Of a stretch of DNA of 11,519 nucleotides, positions 1 through 7,311 are shown one piece after another. Origin of the DNA: Bacteroidales bacterium (GTDB taxonomy: Bacteria > Bacteroidota > Bacteroidia > Bacteroidales > VadinHA17). Under the pieces are notes generated by a model that saw nothing but the letters and a program-made list of their open reading frames with translations, searched no databases and was not told the DNA's origin. The stretch lies in the NCBI GenBank assembly GCA_017882245.1, contig JADGPV010000198.1:1-11519 (forward strand). Reading direction: 5' to 3'. The position numbers and the translations under genes are program-made. Each line of letters starts with the position of its first letter. Within the stretch, counting starts at the first letter, position 1.

Positions 1-232
1 AGTCCGATGCCACCCCCTTTTTCAAAGCTTCGATCTCAGCTTTGATGCCAACCTCCGCCGACGGAAGCCCAGGAACTCCCATTTCCATCCTGAGGAATTC
101 AACACCAGTCTCCTTCATCAGAAGATTGACAAGCTTGACAATCTCCCTGATGCTCGCATTACCGAGATCAGTGATTCCGCTGTCGATAATGGCTTTGCTT
201 ACGGTTTTACGATTTATGGGGGTATTTTTCAT
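1..232 (-). CDS. PLP-dependent aminotransferase, class I/II (5' end only)
   Basis: This is the N-terminal piece (77 codons) of a gene that runs off the left edge on the minus strand. The ATG at 230-232 gives MKNTPINRKTVSKAI, followed by a helix-rich segment and then the run MEMGVPGLPSAEVGIKAE, ending in EALKKGVASD. That run is typical of the N-terminus of Bacteroidetes pyridoxal-phosphate aminotransferases of the aspartate/aromatic aminotransferase fold (family recognition from memory). The PLP lysine and the rest of the fold are outside the window, so substrate specificity cannot be judged. No clear Shine-Dalgarno precedes the ATG; the upstream bases are A/T-rich (AGAAAATTT). The gene lies 48 bp downstream of the acyl-CoA synthetase gene on the same strand and may be co-transcribed with it. 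An aminotransferase beside an ADP-forming CoA ligase fits amino-acid fermentation, which is inference. Confidence 0.8.
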   Translation of the reverse strand, partial: MKNTPINRKTVSKAIIDSGITDLGNASIREIVKLVNLLMKETGVEFLRMEMGVPGLPSAEVGIKAEIEALKKGVASD

Positions 233-266
233 AAATTTTCTATTTTGAGCCCTAAACAGTGGCTCA

Positions 267-287
267 CTACTGCCTACTGCCTATTGC
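267..287. repeat. Three tandem 7-bp repeats (CTACTGC) carrying stop codons
   Basis: The plus strand reads CTACTGC (267-273), CTACTGC (274-280) and CTATTGC (281-287), followed by a partial CTGC. On the minus strand each unit contains TAG. Because 7 is not a multiple of 3, the three TAGs (267-269, 274-276, 281-283) fall in all three minus-strand frames. The first one met by ribosomes (281-283) is the stop codon of the acyl-CoA synthetase gene. The array therefore occupies the extreme 3' end of that gene and the 48-bp gap to the aminotransferase gene. Confidence 0.8.
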
Positions 288-2347
288 CTGCATCCTTCCA
301 ATCTGACCCTCGCGTCCACCGCGACAATCGAATCGTCTGAGCCGAGAAGCGGATTAATATCCATCTCAACGATCTCAGGCGCCTCAAGAAGAAGGTCCGA
401 CACCGAGGTTATCACCCTTATGAACGCCTCTTCATTTATACCTTTGCTTCCGCGGGTTCCTTTTATGATCTTATATGATTTAAGGGATCGTATCATTGAT
501 TCTGCCTCCTTTTCCGAGACGGGAACCAAAGATGTAGCCACATCCCTGAAAACTTCGATAAAGATGCCTCCCATACCAGCCATCACCAGATGCCCGAAAT
601 TGCCTTCTTTCTTCGCTCCGCAGAAAAGTTCCAGCCCGCTGATCATTTTCTGTATCAGTATCGCCGTCACGCCCGGCAACTTCATCATTCTGTTGAATTC
701 AGCCTTCACCTCCGCGGTTGTGGTAATGTTCAGCAATACACCGCCAATGTCTGATTTATGAACCGGTCCGATCACCTTCATCACAACCGGGAATCCCATC
801 CCTGCAGCCTGCCTTGCGGCATCATCAGGAGCGGACACTATCTTCTCCGGCACCGTTTCAATACCGGCAGCATTAAGCAATGCCGTCACCTTGTCCGGCG
901 GAAGATTACCATCTCCGGTCCCCTTAAGGACTGACCGGATCTTTTTTGCATCGGCCTTTCCTGACCGTGGATCTGTCTCTGCAGGAGCAGGAGTTCCGGA
1001 CACCCTGCATAGCGCCCTGCCGAAGAGGACCTCGTCAGGGAAGATAGCGTTGCCCTTCACCGTAAAGTCAGCTATCTCCCTCTTTACATTGATGACAGAT
1101 GGCATAATCGGGTAAACAGGTTTGTTACACGTGCGTATCTTTTTGTGCAGCAAGTCATAGACATCATCCACCGGAAATAGTCCGGGACTTCCGAAGATCA
1201 CTGCCATGGCATCAACTTCACTGAACTCATTCTCACATGCATCAATGATATACCCAAGCTGCTCTGCTGTCCCTGTCGCCAGAAAATCAATCGGATTAGC
1301 TACTGATGATCCGGGAAAGAGCTTCTCAAGAAGCCTGTCTGCGGCTCTGCCTGAAAGATGCGGTATCTCAAGACCGCCCTCGCTGAGTGCGTCTGCCAGC
1401 ATCACTGCGGGCCCCCCGGCATGCGTGACAATCGCTATCCGTTTACCCTTTGGTAATTTATAGGTAAAAAGGGCCGCCACATAAGCCAGCTCGGTACGGT
1501 TAAAGCATCTTACAATGCCTGCCTTGCGGAACAGTGCATCCACAGCGCTGTCAGGTGAAGCCATTGCACCGGTATGTGATGATGCTGCCCTCGAACCGGC
1601 TTCGGAAGTGCCTGCCTTGATGGCTGCAATCCTGCACCCCTTCCTGATAAGTGATGCCGAATGTTTTAAGAACCTGGAAGGGTCCCCTATATTCTCAATA
1701 TATAACAGCTTGATCTTAGAACTCACTGCAGGATCAAATGTCATATCAAGATGCTCAAGTACGTCCTCGACACCGATCTGGGCACTGTTGCCTACGGACC
1801 AGACACTTGAAAAGGGCAAGCCGTTAGTGATCGCTGCCTCCATGATGAAGACAGCAGTGGCACCGGAACCTGATATGAAATCGATCCCTTCCGCGGACAG
1901 ACGCGGGATCGGTTCGGTGAAGACACCGTGGTAATTGTTGTTTAAAAGCCCAATACAATTCGGACCGATAAGCGTACCTCCCACTTTGTCAATTACTTCC
2001 ACTATCTCTCTCTCCAGCGCTGCACCTTCTGCATCCTCCTCACTGAACCCTGCTGAGAGTATAATAAAACCTCCGGTTCCTTTTTCAAATGCAAGTGTTC
2101 GTACGATGGCAGGACAATAGCGTGCTGCAACGGCGATTATCGCCATATCTGTCTGAGGCAGGAGAGACACATCAGCATAAGCTTTTATGCCCTGCACAGT
2201 GGATGCTTTGGGATTAACAGCATAAACTTCTCCATTGAATCCACCTGCCAGAAGATTTTTTAAAACCTTGCCTCCTGCCTTGGAAATATCATCAGATCCG
2301 CCTACAACAACAATATTACCTGGATTCAATAGCTTATCACTGATCAT
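281..2347 (-). CDS. Acetate/acyl-CoA ligase (ADP-forming), fused alpha-beta chain
   Basis: The 688-residue protein is an ADP-forming acyl-CoA synthetase (EC 6.2.1.13 type), which converts acyl-CoA + ADP + Pi to acid + ATP + CoA in the cytoplasm. Domain order: CoA-binding Rossmann domain (about 1-130, starting NIVVVGGSDD), succinyl-CoA-ligase-like domains (about 145-450) and an ATP-grasp domain (about 470-688). The phosphorelay histidines are visible: H258 in ASSHTGAMASPD (the alpha-subunit active-site His of archaeal ACD) and H530 in GPVHKSDIGGV (the beta-subunit His). EMDINPL (661-667) is the ATP-grasp metal-binding motif. Full length for single-chain members. A promoter-like TTTG-N19-TATCTTTA sits just upstream. 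It is divergent from the C69 dipeptidase gene and upstream of the aminotransferase gene. Acyl specificity (acetyl, branched-chain or aryl) cannot be read from sequence. Its last residues (GCRQ) run into the heptamer repeat. Confidence 0.93.
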   Translation of the reverse strand: MISDKLLNPGNIVVVGGSDDISKAGGKVLKNLLAGGFNGEVYAVNPKASTVQGIKAYADVSLLPQTDMAIIAVAARYCPAIVRTLAFEKGTGGFIILSAGFSEEDAEGAALEREIVEVIDKVGGTLIGPNCIGLLNNNYHGVFTEPIPRLSAEGIDFISGSGATAVFIMEAAITNGLPFSSVWSVGNSAQIGVEDVLEHLDMTFDPAVSSKIKLLYIENIGDPSRFLKHSASLIRKGCRIAAIKAGTSEAGSRAASSHTGAMASPDSAVDALFRKAGIVRCFNRTELAYVAALFTYKLPKGKRIAIVTHAGGPAVMLADALSEGGLEIPHLSGRAADRLLEKLFPGSSVANPIDFLATGTAEQLGYIIDACENEFSEVDAMAVIFGSPGLFPVDDVYDLLHKKIRTCNKPVYPIMPSVINVKREIADFTVKGNAIFPDEVLFGRALCRVSGTPAPAETDPRSGKADAKKIRSVLKGTGDGNLPPDKVTALLNAAGIETVPEKIVSAPDDAARQAAGMGFPVVMKVIGPVHKSDIGGVLLNITTTAEVKAEFNRMMKLPGVTAILIQKMISGLELFCGAKKEGNFGHLVMAGMGGIFIEVFRDVATSLVPVSEKEAESMIRSLKSYKIIKGTRGSKGINEEAFIRVITSVSDLLLEAPEIVEMDINPLLGSDDSIVAVDARVRLEGCRQ

Positions 2348-2369
2348 GTTCAGAAATTGAGTTCTTTTC

Positions 2370-2400
2370 TAAAGATAAAAACATTTTAATATATATCAAA
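2370..2400 (-). promoter_or_regulatory. Putative Bacteroidetes-type promoter for the acyl-CoA synthetase gene
   Basis: On the minus strand TTTG (2397-2400) is followed after exactly 19 bp by TATCTTTA (2370-2377). This matches the Bacteroidetes primary-sigma consensus TTTG-N19-21-TAnnTTTG with one mismatch (last base). The expected start of transcription is about 2363-2365, leaving a short leader of about 17 nt before the ATG at 2345-2347. Confidence 0.6.
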
Positions 2401-2470
2401 TGACAATATTCTTATTATAGCAGGTTGTCTGTTGTTCGTTTTCTGTAACCGGTAATAAACTGCATATTGT

Positions 2471-2478
2471 TATATTTA
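2471..2478 (+). promoter_or_regulatory. Weak candidate -7 element for the C69 dipeptidase gene
   Basis: TATATTTA matches TAnnTTTG except at the last base and lies 49 bp before the ATG at 2528. No TTTG is found 19-21 bp upstream, so support is limited. The surrounding 180-bp intergenic region (2348-2527) is shared with the divergent acyl-CoA synthetase gene and holds no other gene. Confidence 0.3.
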
Positions 2479-2480
2479 CG

Positions 2481-2499
2481 TTCCTGAAATCTTCGGGAA
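2481..2499. repeat. Inverted repeat in the divergent intergenic region
   Basis: TTCCTGAA (2481-2488) and TTCGGGAA (2492-2499) form an 8-bp inverted repeat around a 3-bp centre (ATC). As DNA it has one mismatch; as RNA all 8 positions pair through one U-G wobble. It lies just downstream of the candidate -7 element of the C69 dipeptidase gene, where an operator or a 5'-leader hairpin would sit. It is not followed by a T-tract, so it is not an intrinsic terminator for plus-strand transcripts. Confidence 0.4.
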
Positions 2500-2527
2500 G
2501 TATGCATTTATCAGAAATCAACCGGCC

Positions 2528-4156
2528 ATGAAAAACAATGATATTAATACACATGTAAAAGCCAGTATAATTCTATTGCTTGTATTGGTATCTTTTCTTA
2601 CTGATGCCCAATCAACCATGTATACTGGCTCTGACGGTACAGGTTACCCTGAGAACTGTACGAGCATTATGGTTGGCAGGCTGGCTTCAACGGACGGTTC
2701 GGTGATCACTTCGCATACATGTGATGGCAGATACCGCACATGGCTTGAGATCGTGCCGGCAAAAAAATATGAGAAAGATACCATACATCCTGTTTACCGG
2801 GGCACACTCACCACTGAAGAAGTCTGGGATATGACCGGTGTAACAAAAAGAGGTGAGATCCCTGAAGCTGCTTCAACCTTTGCTTTCCTCAGCACTGCTT
2901 ACCCCTGCCTTAACGAGAAGCAGCTGGCTATCGGCGAGACGACCATATACGGCCGCAAGGAGCTTATCAATGAACAGGGACTTTTTTTCATTGAAGAACT
3001 GGAAAAGATAGCCCTCCAGAGATGTTCGACCGCAAGGGATGCGATTGCACTGATAGGATCACTTGCCGAAGAATACGGATATGCTGACCTGGCCGAATGT
3101 ATAACCATTGCCGACAAAAAAGAGGTATGGCAGCTTGAGATAGCCGGCTCAGGTCCGGGTAAGCCATCATCATTGTGGGTTGCTCAAAGAATACCTGATG
3201 ACCAGGTAGGAATAGCTGCAAACATACCCAGGATATCTCTCGTTGACTTTAAGGACAGCAATTACTTCATGACCTCAGCTGACCTGCGTGAAAAAGCGAA
3301 GAACCTCGGGTACTGGGATGGCAAGACACCTTTTAAGTTTTATAAGGTGATCGGTACTGGTAAACCATATGCAATAAGGGAGTTCTTTGTGCTCAGCACT
3401 CTTGCTCCGTCACTGGGCCTGACCATGGCGATGGAAGAACTTCCTTTCTCCGTCAAACCTGAAAAGAAAGTTTCAGTACGCGATGTGATGGCCTTGTACC
3501 GTCAGACCTACGAAGGCACGCCGTATGACATGACACGTAACCTCCTTGTCAGCGTCAAAAAGAAGGATGAGGCAGGCAATGAGGTAACGGATACAGTTAA
3601 GTCACCTGTCGCTTCAAACTGGATGAGTAACGATCTGCTTGCCCTGATCAATGAGCTTAAGCCCGGCACCATCCAGAGACAGAGGACGATTGCCGTTTCA
3701 TGGTGCTCTTATTCACATGTCATACAGTGCCGCGACTGGTTGCCTGATGAGGTAGGAGCCGTGGCATGGTTTTCTTTTGACAATCCCGGAGAGAGTCCCC
3801 GCATACCGATTTTCTCAGGTACTACGTCATTGCCCGCAAGCTTCAGTATATGCGGACAACACCGCTATCGCGAAGATGCGGCCATATGGGCTTTCCGCGA
3901 AGCCAACAGGCTGGCGACAGTCAACTGGGAAAAAGGACGTAAACTCATTGAACCAGCTGTTGTAGAAATGGAAGAGAAAGCTTTTGCCGAACTTCCTGCC
4001 CTGGAAGAAAGAGTGAAGAATCTGGTCAGTGAGGGTAAAAATGATGAAGCAAAAAAGGCAGTTACAGAATATACCGGCTCATTTGCCATGGCATCCATGA
4101 GCAGGTGGCAGGAGATGAAAAGAACAATGTGGGGTATGTTCGGAAGAGGCTTCTGA
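2528..4156 (+). CDS. Secreted C69-family dipeptidase
   Basis: The 542-residue protein belongs to peptidase family C69 (PepD-like), Ntn hydrolases that cleave dipeptides using an N-terminal cysteine exposed by processing. The N-terminus has a signal peptide: basic n-region (K2, K11), hydrophobic stretch ASIILLLVLVSFL (12-24) and likely cleavage after TDA (about 27). The predicted nucleophile is C44 in PENCTSIMVGR, followed by ASTDGSVITSHTCDGR, which matches the family's first conserved block. After export about 16 further residues would have to be removed to free C44. A second family block, ECITIADKKEVWQLEIAGSG, lies around 195-215. It is probably periplasmic or outer-membrane-facing and would supply amino acids from small peptides. 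It is divergent from the CoA ligase gene and 69 bp upstream of hydE, with which it may or may not share a transcript. Length suits Bacteroidales members of the family. Confidence 0.9.
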   Translation: MKNNDINTHVKASIILLLVLVSFLTDAQSTMYTGSDGTGYPENCTSIMVGRLASTDGSVITSHTCDGRYRTWLEIVPAKKYEKDTIHPVYRGTLTTEEVWDMTGVTKRGEIPEAASTFAFLSTAYPCLNEKQLAIGETTIYGRKELINEQGLFFIEELEKIALQRCSTARDAIALIGSLAEEYGYADLAECITIADKKEVWQLEIAGSGPGKPSSLWVAQRIPDDQVGIAANIPRISLVDFKDSNYFMTSADLREKAKNLGYWDGKTPFKFYKVIGTGKPYAIREFFVLSTLAPSLGLTMAMEELPFSVKPEKKVSVRDVMALYRQTYEGTPYDMTRNLLVSVKKKDEAGNEVTDTVKSPVASNWMSNDLLALINELKPGTIQRQRTIAVSWCSYSHVIQCRDWLPDEVGAVAWFSFDNPGESPRIPIFSGTTSLPASFSICGQHRYREDAAIWAFREANRLATVNWEKGRKLIEPAVVEMEEKAFAELPALEERVKNLVSEGKNDEAKKAVTEYTGSFAMASMSRWQEMKRTMWGMFGRGF

Positions 4157-4205
4157 AAAAGTTCTTAAGAAGCACTGAACTATTAAGCAAGCTTGTTGTT
4201 CTGAG

Positions 4206-4223
4206 TTACAAGGATAATTGTAA
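4206..4223 (+). promoter_or_regulatory. Inverted repeat over the hydE ribosome-binding region
   Basis: TTACAA (4206-4211) and TTGTAA (4218-4223) are perfect 6-bp inverted arms around GGATAA. The repeat ends 2 bp before the hydE ATG (4226). The Shine-Dalgarno-like AAGGA (4210-4214), about 11 nt before the ATG, begins at the end of the left arm and continues into the loop. It could be a protein-binding site or a small hairpin acting on translation; the sequence alone does not decide. It is not the Rex consensus (TTGTGA...TCACAA), whose arms run the other way. Confidence 0.35.
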
Positions 4224-4225
4224 AT

Positions 4226-5314
4226 ATGTCCTCATTGATTGAGTCGATACTGAATAAGGATGATCTTGACCGATCCGACATTATTGCGTTGTTGCGGTGC
4301 GGGGAAGAAGATGCGACAATGCTTTGCCGGAAAGCTGCCCTGGTGAGAAACCAGTATGTAGGAAATGTTGTATACCTCAGAGGCCTGATCGAATTTTCAA
4401 ATATCTGCGGTAAAAATTGCCTTTATTGCGGTATCAGGCGTGACAACAGGCAAATTGAGCGCTATACCATACCCAATAGCGAGGTTATAGAGGCAGCCAT
4501 GACAGCATACCGTATGAATTTCGGCTCAATAGCCATTCAGTCAGGAGAGAATTCATCGGAAGAATTTACCAGTAATATTGAATATCTCGTCCACACTATC
4601 AGGGAAATGACCAATGGGCACCTTGGTATTACTCTTTCACTGGGCGAGCAGAATAGAGAGACATACCAGCGCTGGTTTGATGCCGGAGCTCACAGGTATC
4701 TTCTCCGGATTGAAGCCTCAAGTCAGAGTCTTTACCGCAGGGTTCACCCTGATGACGACATGCACAGATACCATAGGAGGTTAGAGTGCCTGAAAATGAT
4801 TAAGGAGATTGGCTATCAGACAGGCACGGGAGTTATGGTCGGCCTGCCGTCGCAGACACTGACTGACCTTGCCGATGATATCATCTTTATGCGGGATTTT
4901 GACATAGATATGTGCGGCATGGGCCCGTTCATTGAACATTCAGATACACCGCTTGGTAAAAATGGTTCGGACAATCTCTATCTGAGAGAGCGCTTCAATT
5001 TAACCCTCAGGATGATAGCCATCATAAGGCTGGTGATGAAAGACATCAACATCGTAGCTTCCACTGCCATGCAGACTATTGATCCGCTGGGAAGAGAGAT
5101 GGCGTTAGGATCAGGTGCCAACGTCGTCATGCCCAACCTGACACCCAGCCGCTACAGGGATGGCTACCGTATCTATGCAGGCAAACCAGGCTACCGGAAA
5201 GTGGATGAGTCCAATATCAGCGGATTAAGGCTGGAATTGCTTTCCGGTATGACCGTCGGTTTTGGTGCATGGGGCGACACGCCCCACTTTGAAAAGCGGA
5301 TTTCAAAATCGTAA
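4226..5314 (+). CDS. hydE: [FeFe]-hydrogenase H-cluster radical SAM maturase HydE
   Basis: HydE is a radical S-adenosylmethionine enzyme that acts on the organometallic Fe(CO)2(CN)-cysteine precursor delivered by HydG during assembly of the H-cluster 2Fe subsite. The 362-residue length is typical. The radical SAM cluster motif CX3CX2C is at C61, C65, C68 (SNICGKNCLYCGIRRDN). Other HydE-like segments are AIQSGEN (103-109), GVMVGLPSQT (202-211) and GMGPFIEHSDTPLG (231-244). The C-terminal region, where some HydE proteins (e.g. Thermotoga maritima) carry three cysteines for a non-essential accessory cluster, reads YRIYAGKPGYRKVDES and has none. It lies 69 bp after the C69 dipeptidase gene and converges with the TM1266-like gene, with 1 bp between the stops. 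It is the only hydrogenase-related gene here on the plus strand, away from hydG. Confidence 0.95.
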   Translation: MSSLIESILNKDDLDRSDIIALLRCGEEDATMLCRKAALVRNQYVGNVVYLRGLIEFSNICGKNCLYCGIRRDNRQIERYTIPNSEVIEAAMTAYRMNFGSIAIQSGENSSEEFTSNIEYLVHTIREMTNGHLGITLSLGEQNRETYQRWFDAGAHRYLLRIEASSQSLYRRVHPDDDMHRYHRRLECLKMIKEIGYQTGTGVMVGLPSQTLTDLADDIIFMRDFDIDMCGMGPFIEHSDTPLGKNGSDNLYLRERFNLTLRMIAIIRLVMKDINIVASTAMQTIDPLGREMALGSGANVVMPNLTPSRYRDGYRIYAGKPGYRKVDESNISGLRLELLSGMTVGFGAWGDTPHFEKRISKS

Positions 5315-5315
5315 A

Positions 5316-5840
5316 TCAGACAGGAAAACAGATACGGCCAATGGCTATATCGTCTATCTCCCGGAGAGCTCTTTCAAGGGAGACATATTGTTGCCTGTCG
5401 CCGGTGAGCTCGAGTATTATGAGGCCGGCAGGCTCCCCGAAATAAACCTCATTTACCCCCAGACGTGTCCGGATTACACATCCGTATGTTGTCAGAATGT
5501 TCTGGACCTGAATGCCGAGATCATCGCGCCTCGGTACAAGGATACCCAGCATGGTGACACCGTCACAATCAACGGATGCGTCAGAGAGTCCATGCGAGAA
5601 AACCATTTCCTTAACCGCGATACCCTCAATTTCCTTAAGTTTGTCAGCCAGTTCCTCACATTCGTCAGCGAGTCCAGCAAGATGAATTATCATGAAACCT
5701 TCACGGCTGCATAATGCATTACTCAGTTCATGAAATCCAAGGCGCGTGCTGATAATATCACCATGCGCTGACAGTGTCTTTTGTACAAGCCCTGCCTCCT
5801 TGATCCTGTCTGTGATCTTGATGCCAATAACTCTGACCAT
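5316..5840 (-). CDS. Tandem-duplicated TM1266-like iron-only hydrogenase system regulator
   Basis: The 174-residue protein is built from two copies of one ferredoxin-like (ACT/NikR-C-like) domain: copy 1 at about 2-82 and copy 2 at about 95-174, with an acidic linker (GLSDASVDCDG). The copies align along their length: VQKTLSAHGDIISTRLG (19-35) against VQNILTTYGCVIRTRLG (112-128), then a strand before an (LAG/LTG) turn, then KLKEIEGIAV against ALREIDDIAI. The single domain resembles the TM1266-type putative regulator often encoded next to HydE/F/G in thermotogal and clostridial genomes, normally about 80 residues. Its molecular role is unknown; a ligand-sensing or dimerisation role is inferred from the fold. 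It lies 11 bp downstream of hydG, so is almost certainly co-expressed with it. Stops are 1 bp from the hydE stop. No DNA-binding domain is visible. Confidence 0.75.
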   Translation of the reverse strand: MVRVIGIKITDRIKEAGLVQKTLSAHGDIISTRLGFHELSNALCSREGFMIIHLAGLADECEELADKLKEIEGIAVKEMVFSHGLSDASVDCDGVTMLGILVPRRDDLGIQVQNILTTYGCVIRTRLGVNEVYFGEPAGLIILELTGDRQQYVSLERALREIDDIAIGRICFPV

Positions 5841-5851
5841 GACTTATAAAA

Positions 5852-7273
5852 TTAATAGTAAAGATCTCTTTCCCCGCTCTTTATCCGATCTATCTTCTTT
5901 TTGAGACCTTCCTTCATCCCATCATCAAGATCGGCCATATTCTTCTCAATCGCTTTCCATCCCTTTTCTGCCAGCTCCGGAGAAGCATAATCAACGATAT
6001 ATTCTGACAATGTCAGGATAGCGTTGGGAGTGCAGTAGCGTTTGATAAATCCCGGTACTGAAAATTCCATGAAGTGCTCTCCTGTGCGACCGAGCCGGTA
6101 ACAGGCAGTGCAGAATGACGGGATATAATCGTTGTCAATGAGCTCATCAATGACATTGGCGAGTGATCTTTCATCATTAATCCTGAACTGTTCGCGGTTA
6201 AGGTTCTGTGTCTCATTCTTTGAAGCAGCGTACCCGCCGAGCTCAAGTTTTGTTCCTCCGTCAATCTGGGAAACACCGAAGGCCATGGCCTCGGAACGCA
6301 CATCAGGAGCTTCACGCGCTGTGAGTATCAATCCGGTATATGGAACTGCAAGACGCAATATTGCTATCAGTTTCTTGAAATCATCATCCCTGACATAATA
6401 ATTACCGTTGATGTTAAGTGCTGAGGCATCCTTGATCCTGGGGAAGGAGATGGTATGCGGTCCGACATTGTAGCATGCTTCGAGGTGATTGGCATGACGT
6501 ACAAGCCCCATCACTTCGAACCTCCAGTCGTACAGTCCGAAGAGGGCACCAATTCCGACATCATCAATCCCTGCCTCCTGAGCCCTGTCAAGAGCGGTTA
6601 GCCTCCAGACATAATCTCTCTTCTTTCCGCCGAGATGATACAACTTGTAAGCCTCCGGATCATATGTCTCCTGAAAGATCTGGTATGTTCCTATGCCCGA
6701 CCTGCCAACAGTGCGGAAACCATCGACATCAAGAGGAGCAGCATTAATATTAACCCTTCTGATCTCTCCCCTTCCTTTCCTGACCTCGTATACCAGCCTG
6801 ACGGTATGGGCAATGAACTCAGGATTGTATTCAGGATGCTCCCCGTAAACCAGTATAAGCCTCTTCTGACCGTTTTCCTCAAGCGCCTCCACTTCACCCC
6901 TTATCTCTTCATCAGTGAGCGTCTTTCTTCTGGCGTCCTTGTTCGAGATTCTGAAACCACAATACTGACAGTTGTTGCTGCATTTGTTTCCTATATAAAG
7001 AGGTGCAAAGAGCACTATCCTGTTTCCGTAAACCTTCTTCTTGAGCTCTCTGGCGCCAGCCTTGATCTCTTCAGCAAGTTCACCGCCGGCATTGATCAGA
7101 ACAGCTGTTTCAGCAAGTGTAAGACGCTGCTTGTCAAGCGATTTTGAGATTATCTCTCTCACCCTGACCTTGTCAGCCTTTGCATTATTGATAAAAGACC
7201 ATATCTCGGCCGGGTCGATGAATGGCTCCATCCGGCGATCCGGTATATTGCATTTTTCAGGATTAAATTTCAT
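5852..7273 (-). CDS. hydG: [FeFe]-hydrogenase H-cluster radical SAM maturase HydG (tyrosine lyase)
   Basis: HydG cleaves tyrosine with SAM to p-cresol and dehydroglycine, then makes CO and CN- and builds the Fe(CO)2(CN)-cysteine synthon used by HydE and HydF. The 473-residue protein has both family signatures: the radical SAM CX3CX2C at C98, C102, C105 (KCSNNCQYCGFR), and the C-terminal CX2CX22C at C388, C391, C414 (FCTACYRLGRTGEH ... IKRYC), which binds the auxiliary cluster with the dangler iron. The latter separates HydG from ThiH. Conserved blocks ETYDPEAYKLYH (202-213) and LTAREAPDVRSEA (317-329) are present. Full length, no lesion seen. It has a perfect Bacteroidetes -7 element (TATCTTTG) 38 bp upstream, so may be transcribed separately from the regulator genes before it as well as by read-through. 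The TM1266-like gene follows after 11 bp. Confidence 0.97.
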   Translation of the reverse strand: MKFNPEKCNIPDRRMEPFIDPAEIWSFINNAKADKVRVREIISKSLDKQRLTLAETAVLINAGGELAEEIKAGARELKKKVYGNRIVLFAPLYIGNKCSNNCQYCGFRISNKDARRKTLTDEEIRGEVEALEENGQKRLILVYGEHPEYNPEFIAHTVRLVYEVRKGRGEIRRVNINAAPLDVDGFRTVGRSGIGTYQIFQETYDPEAYKLYHLGGKKRDYVWRLTALDRAQEAGIDDVGIGALFGLYDWRFEVMGLVRHANHLEACYNVGPHTISFPRIKDASALNINGNYYVRDDDFKKLIAILRLAVPYTGLILTAREAPDVRSEAMAFGVSQIDGGTKLELGGYAASKNETQNLNREQFRINDERSLANVIDELIDNDYIPSFCTACYRLGRTGEHFMEFSVPGFIKRYCTPNAILTLSEYIVDYASPELAEKGWKAIEKNMADLDDGMKEGLKKKIDRIKSGERDLYY

Positions 7274-7311
7274 TTCTTCTCATTTAAAAATCCACCCCGC
7301 AGATTAACATA

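Noticed and set aside
1515..1934. 139-codon plus-strand open frame
   Set aside because: It is antisense to the acyl-CoA synthetase gene and low in sequence complexity (Ser/Ala/Pro rich), as expected for a shadow frame.
2348..2527. Rex operator in the divergent intergenic region (TTGTTATATTTAC near 2468)
   Set aside because: Only one half resembles a Rex half-site; there is no inverted partner at the required spacing.
4162..4171. Palindrome TTCTTAAGAA after the dipeptidase stop codon
   Set aside because: It has no loop, no GC content and no T-tract, so it does not make an intrinsic terminator; a 10-bp A/T-rich palindrome is weak evidence of anything.
5262..5714. 150-codon plus-strand open frame overlapping the hydE end
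   Set aside because: It lies antisense to the TM1266-like gene and out of frame with hydE; its protein has no recognisable motif, while the opposite strand encodes a clear two-copy domain.
6635..7147. 170-codon plus-strand open frame
   Set aside because: It is fully antisense to hydG, whose cysteine motifs are intact; this is a shadow of that gene.
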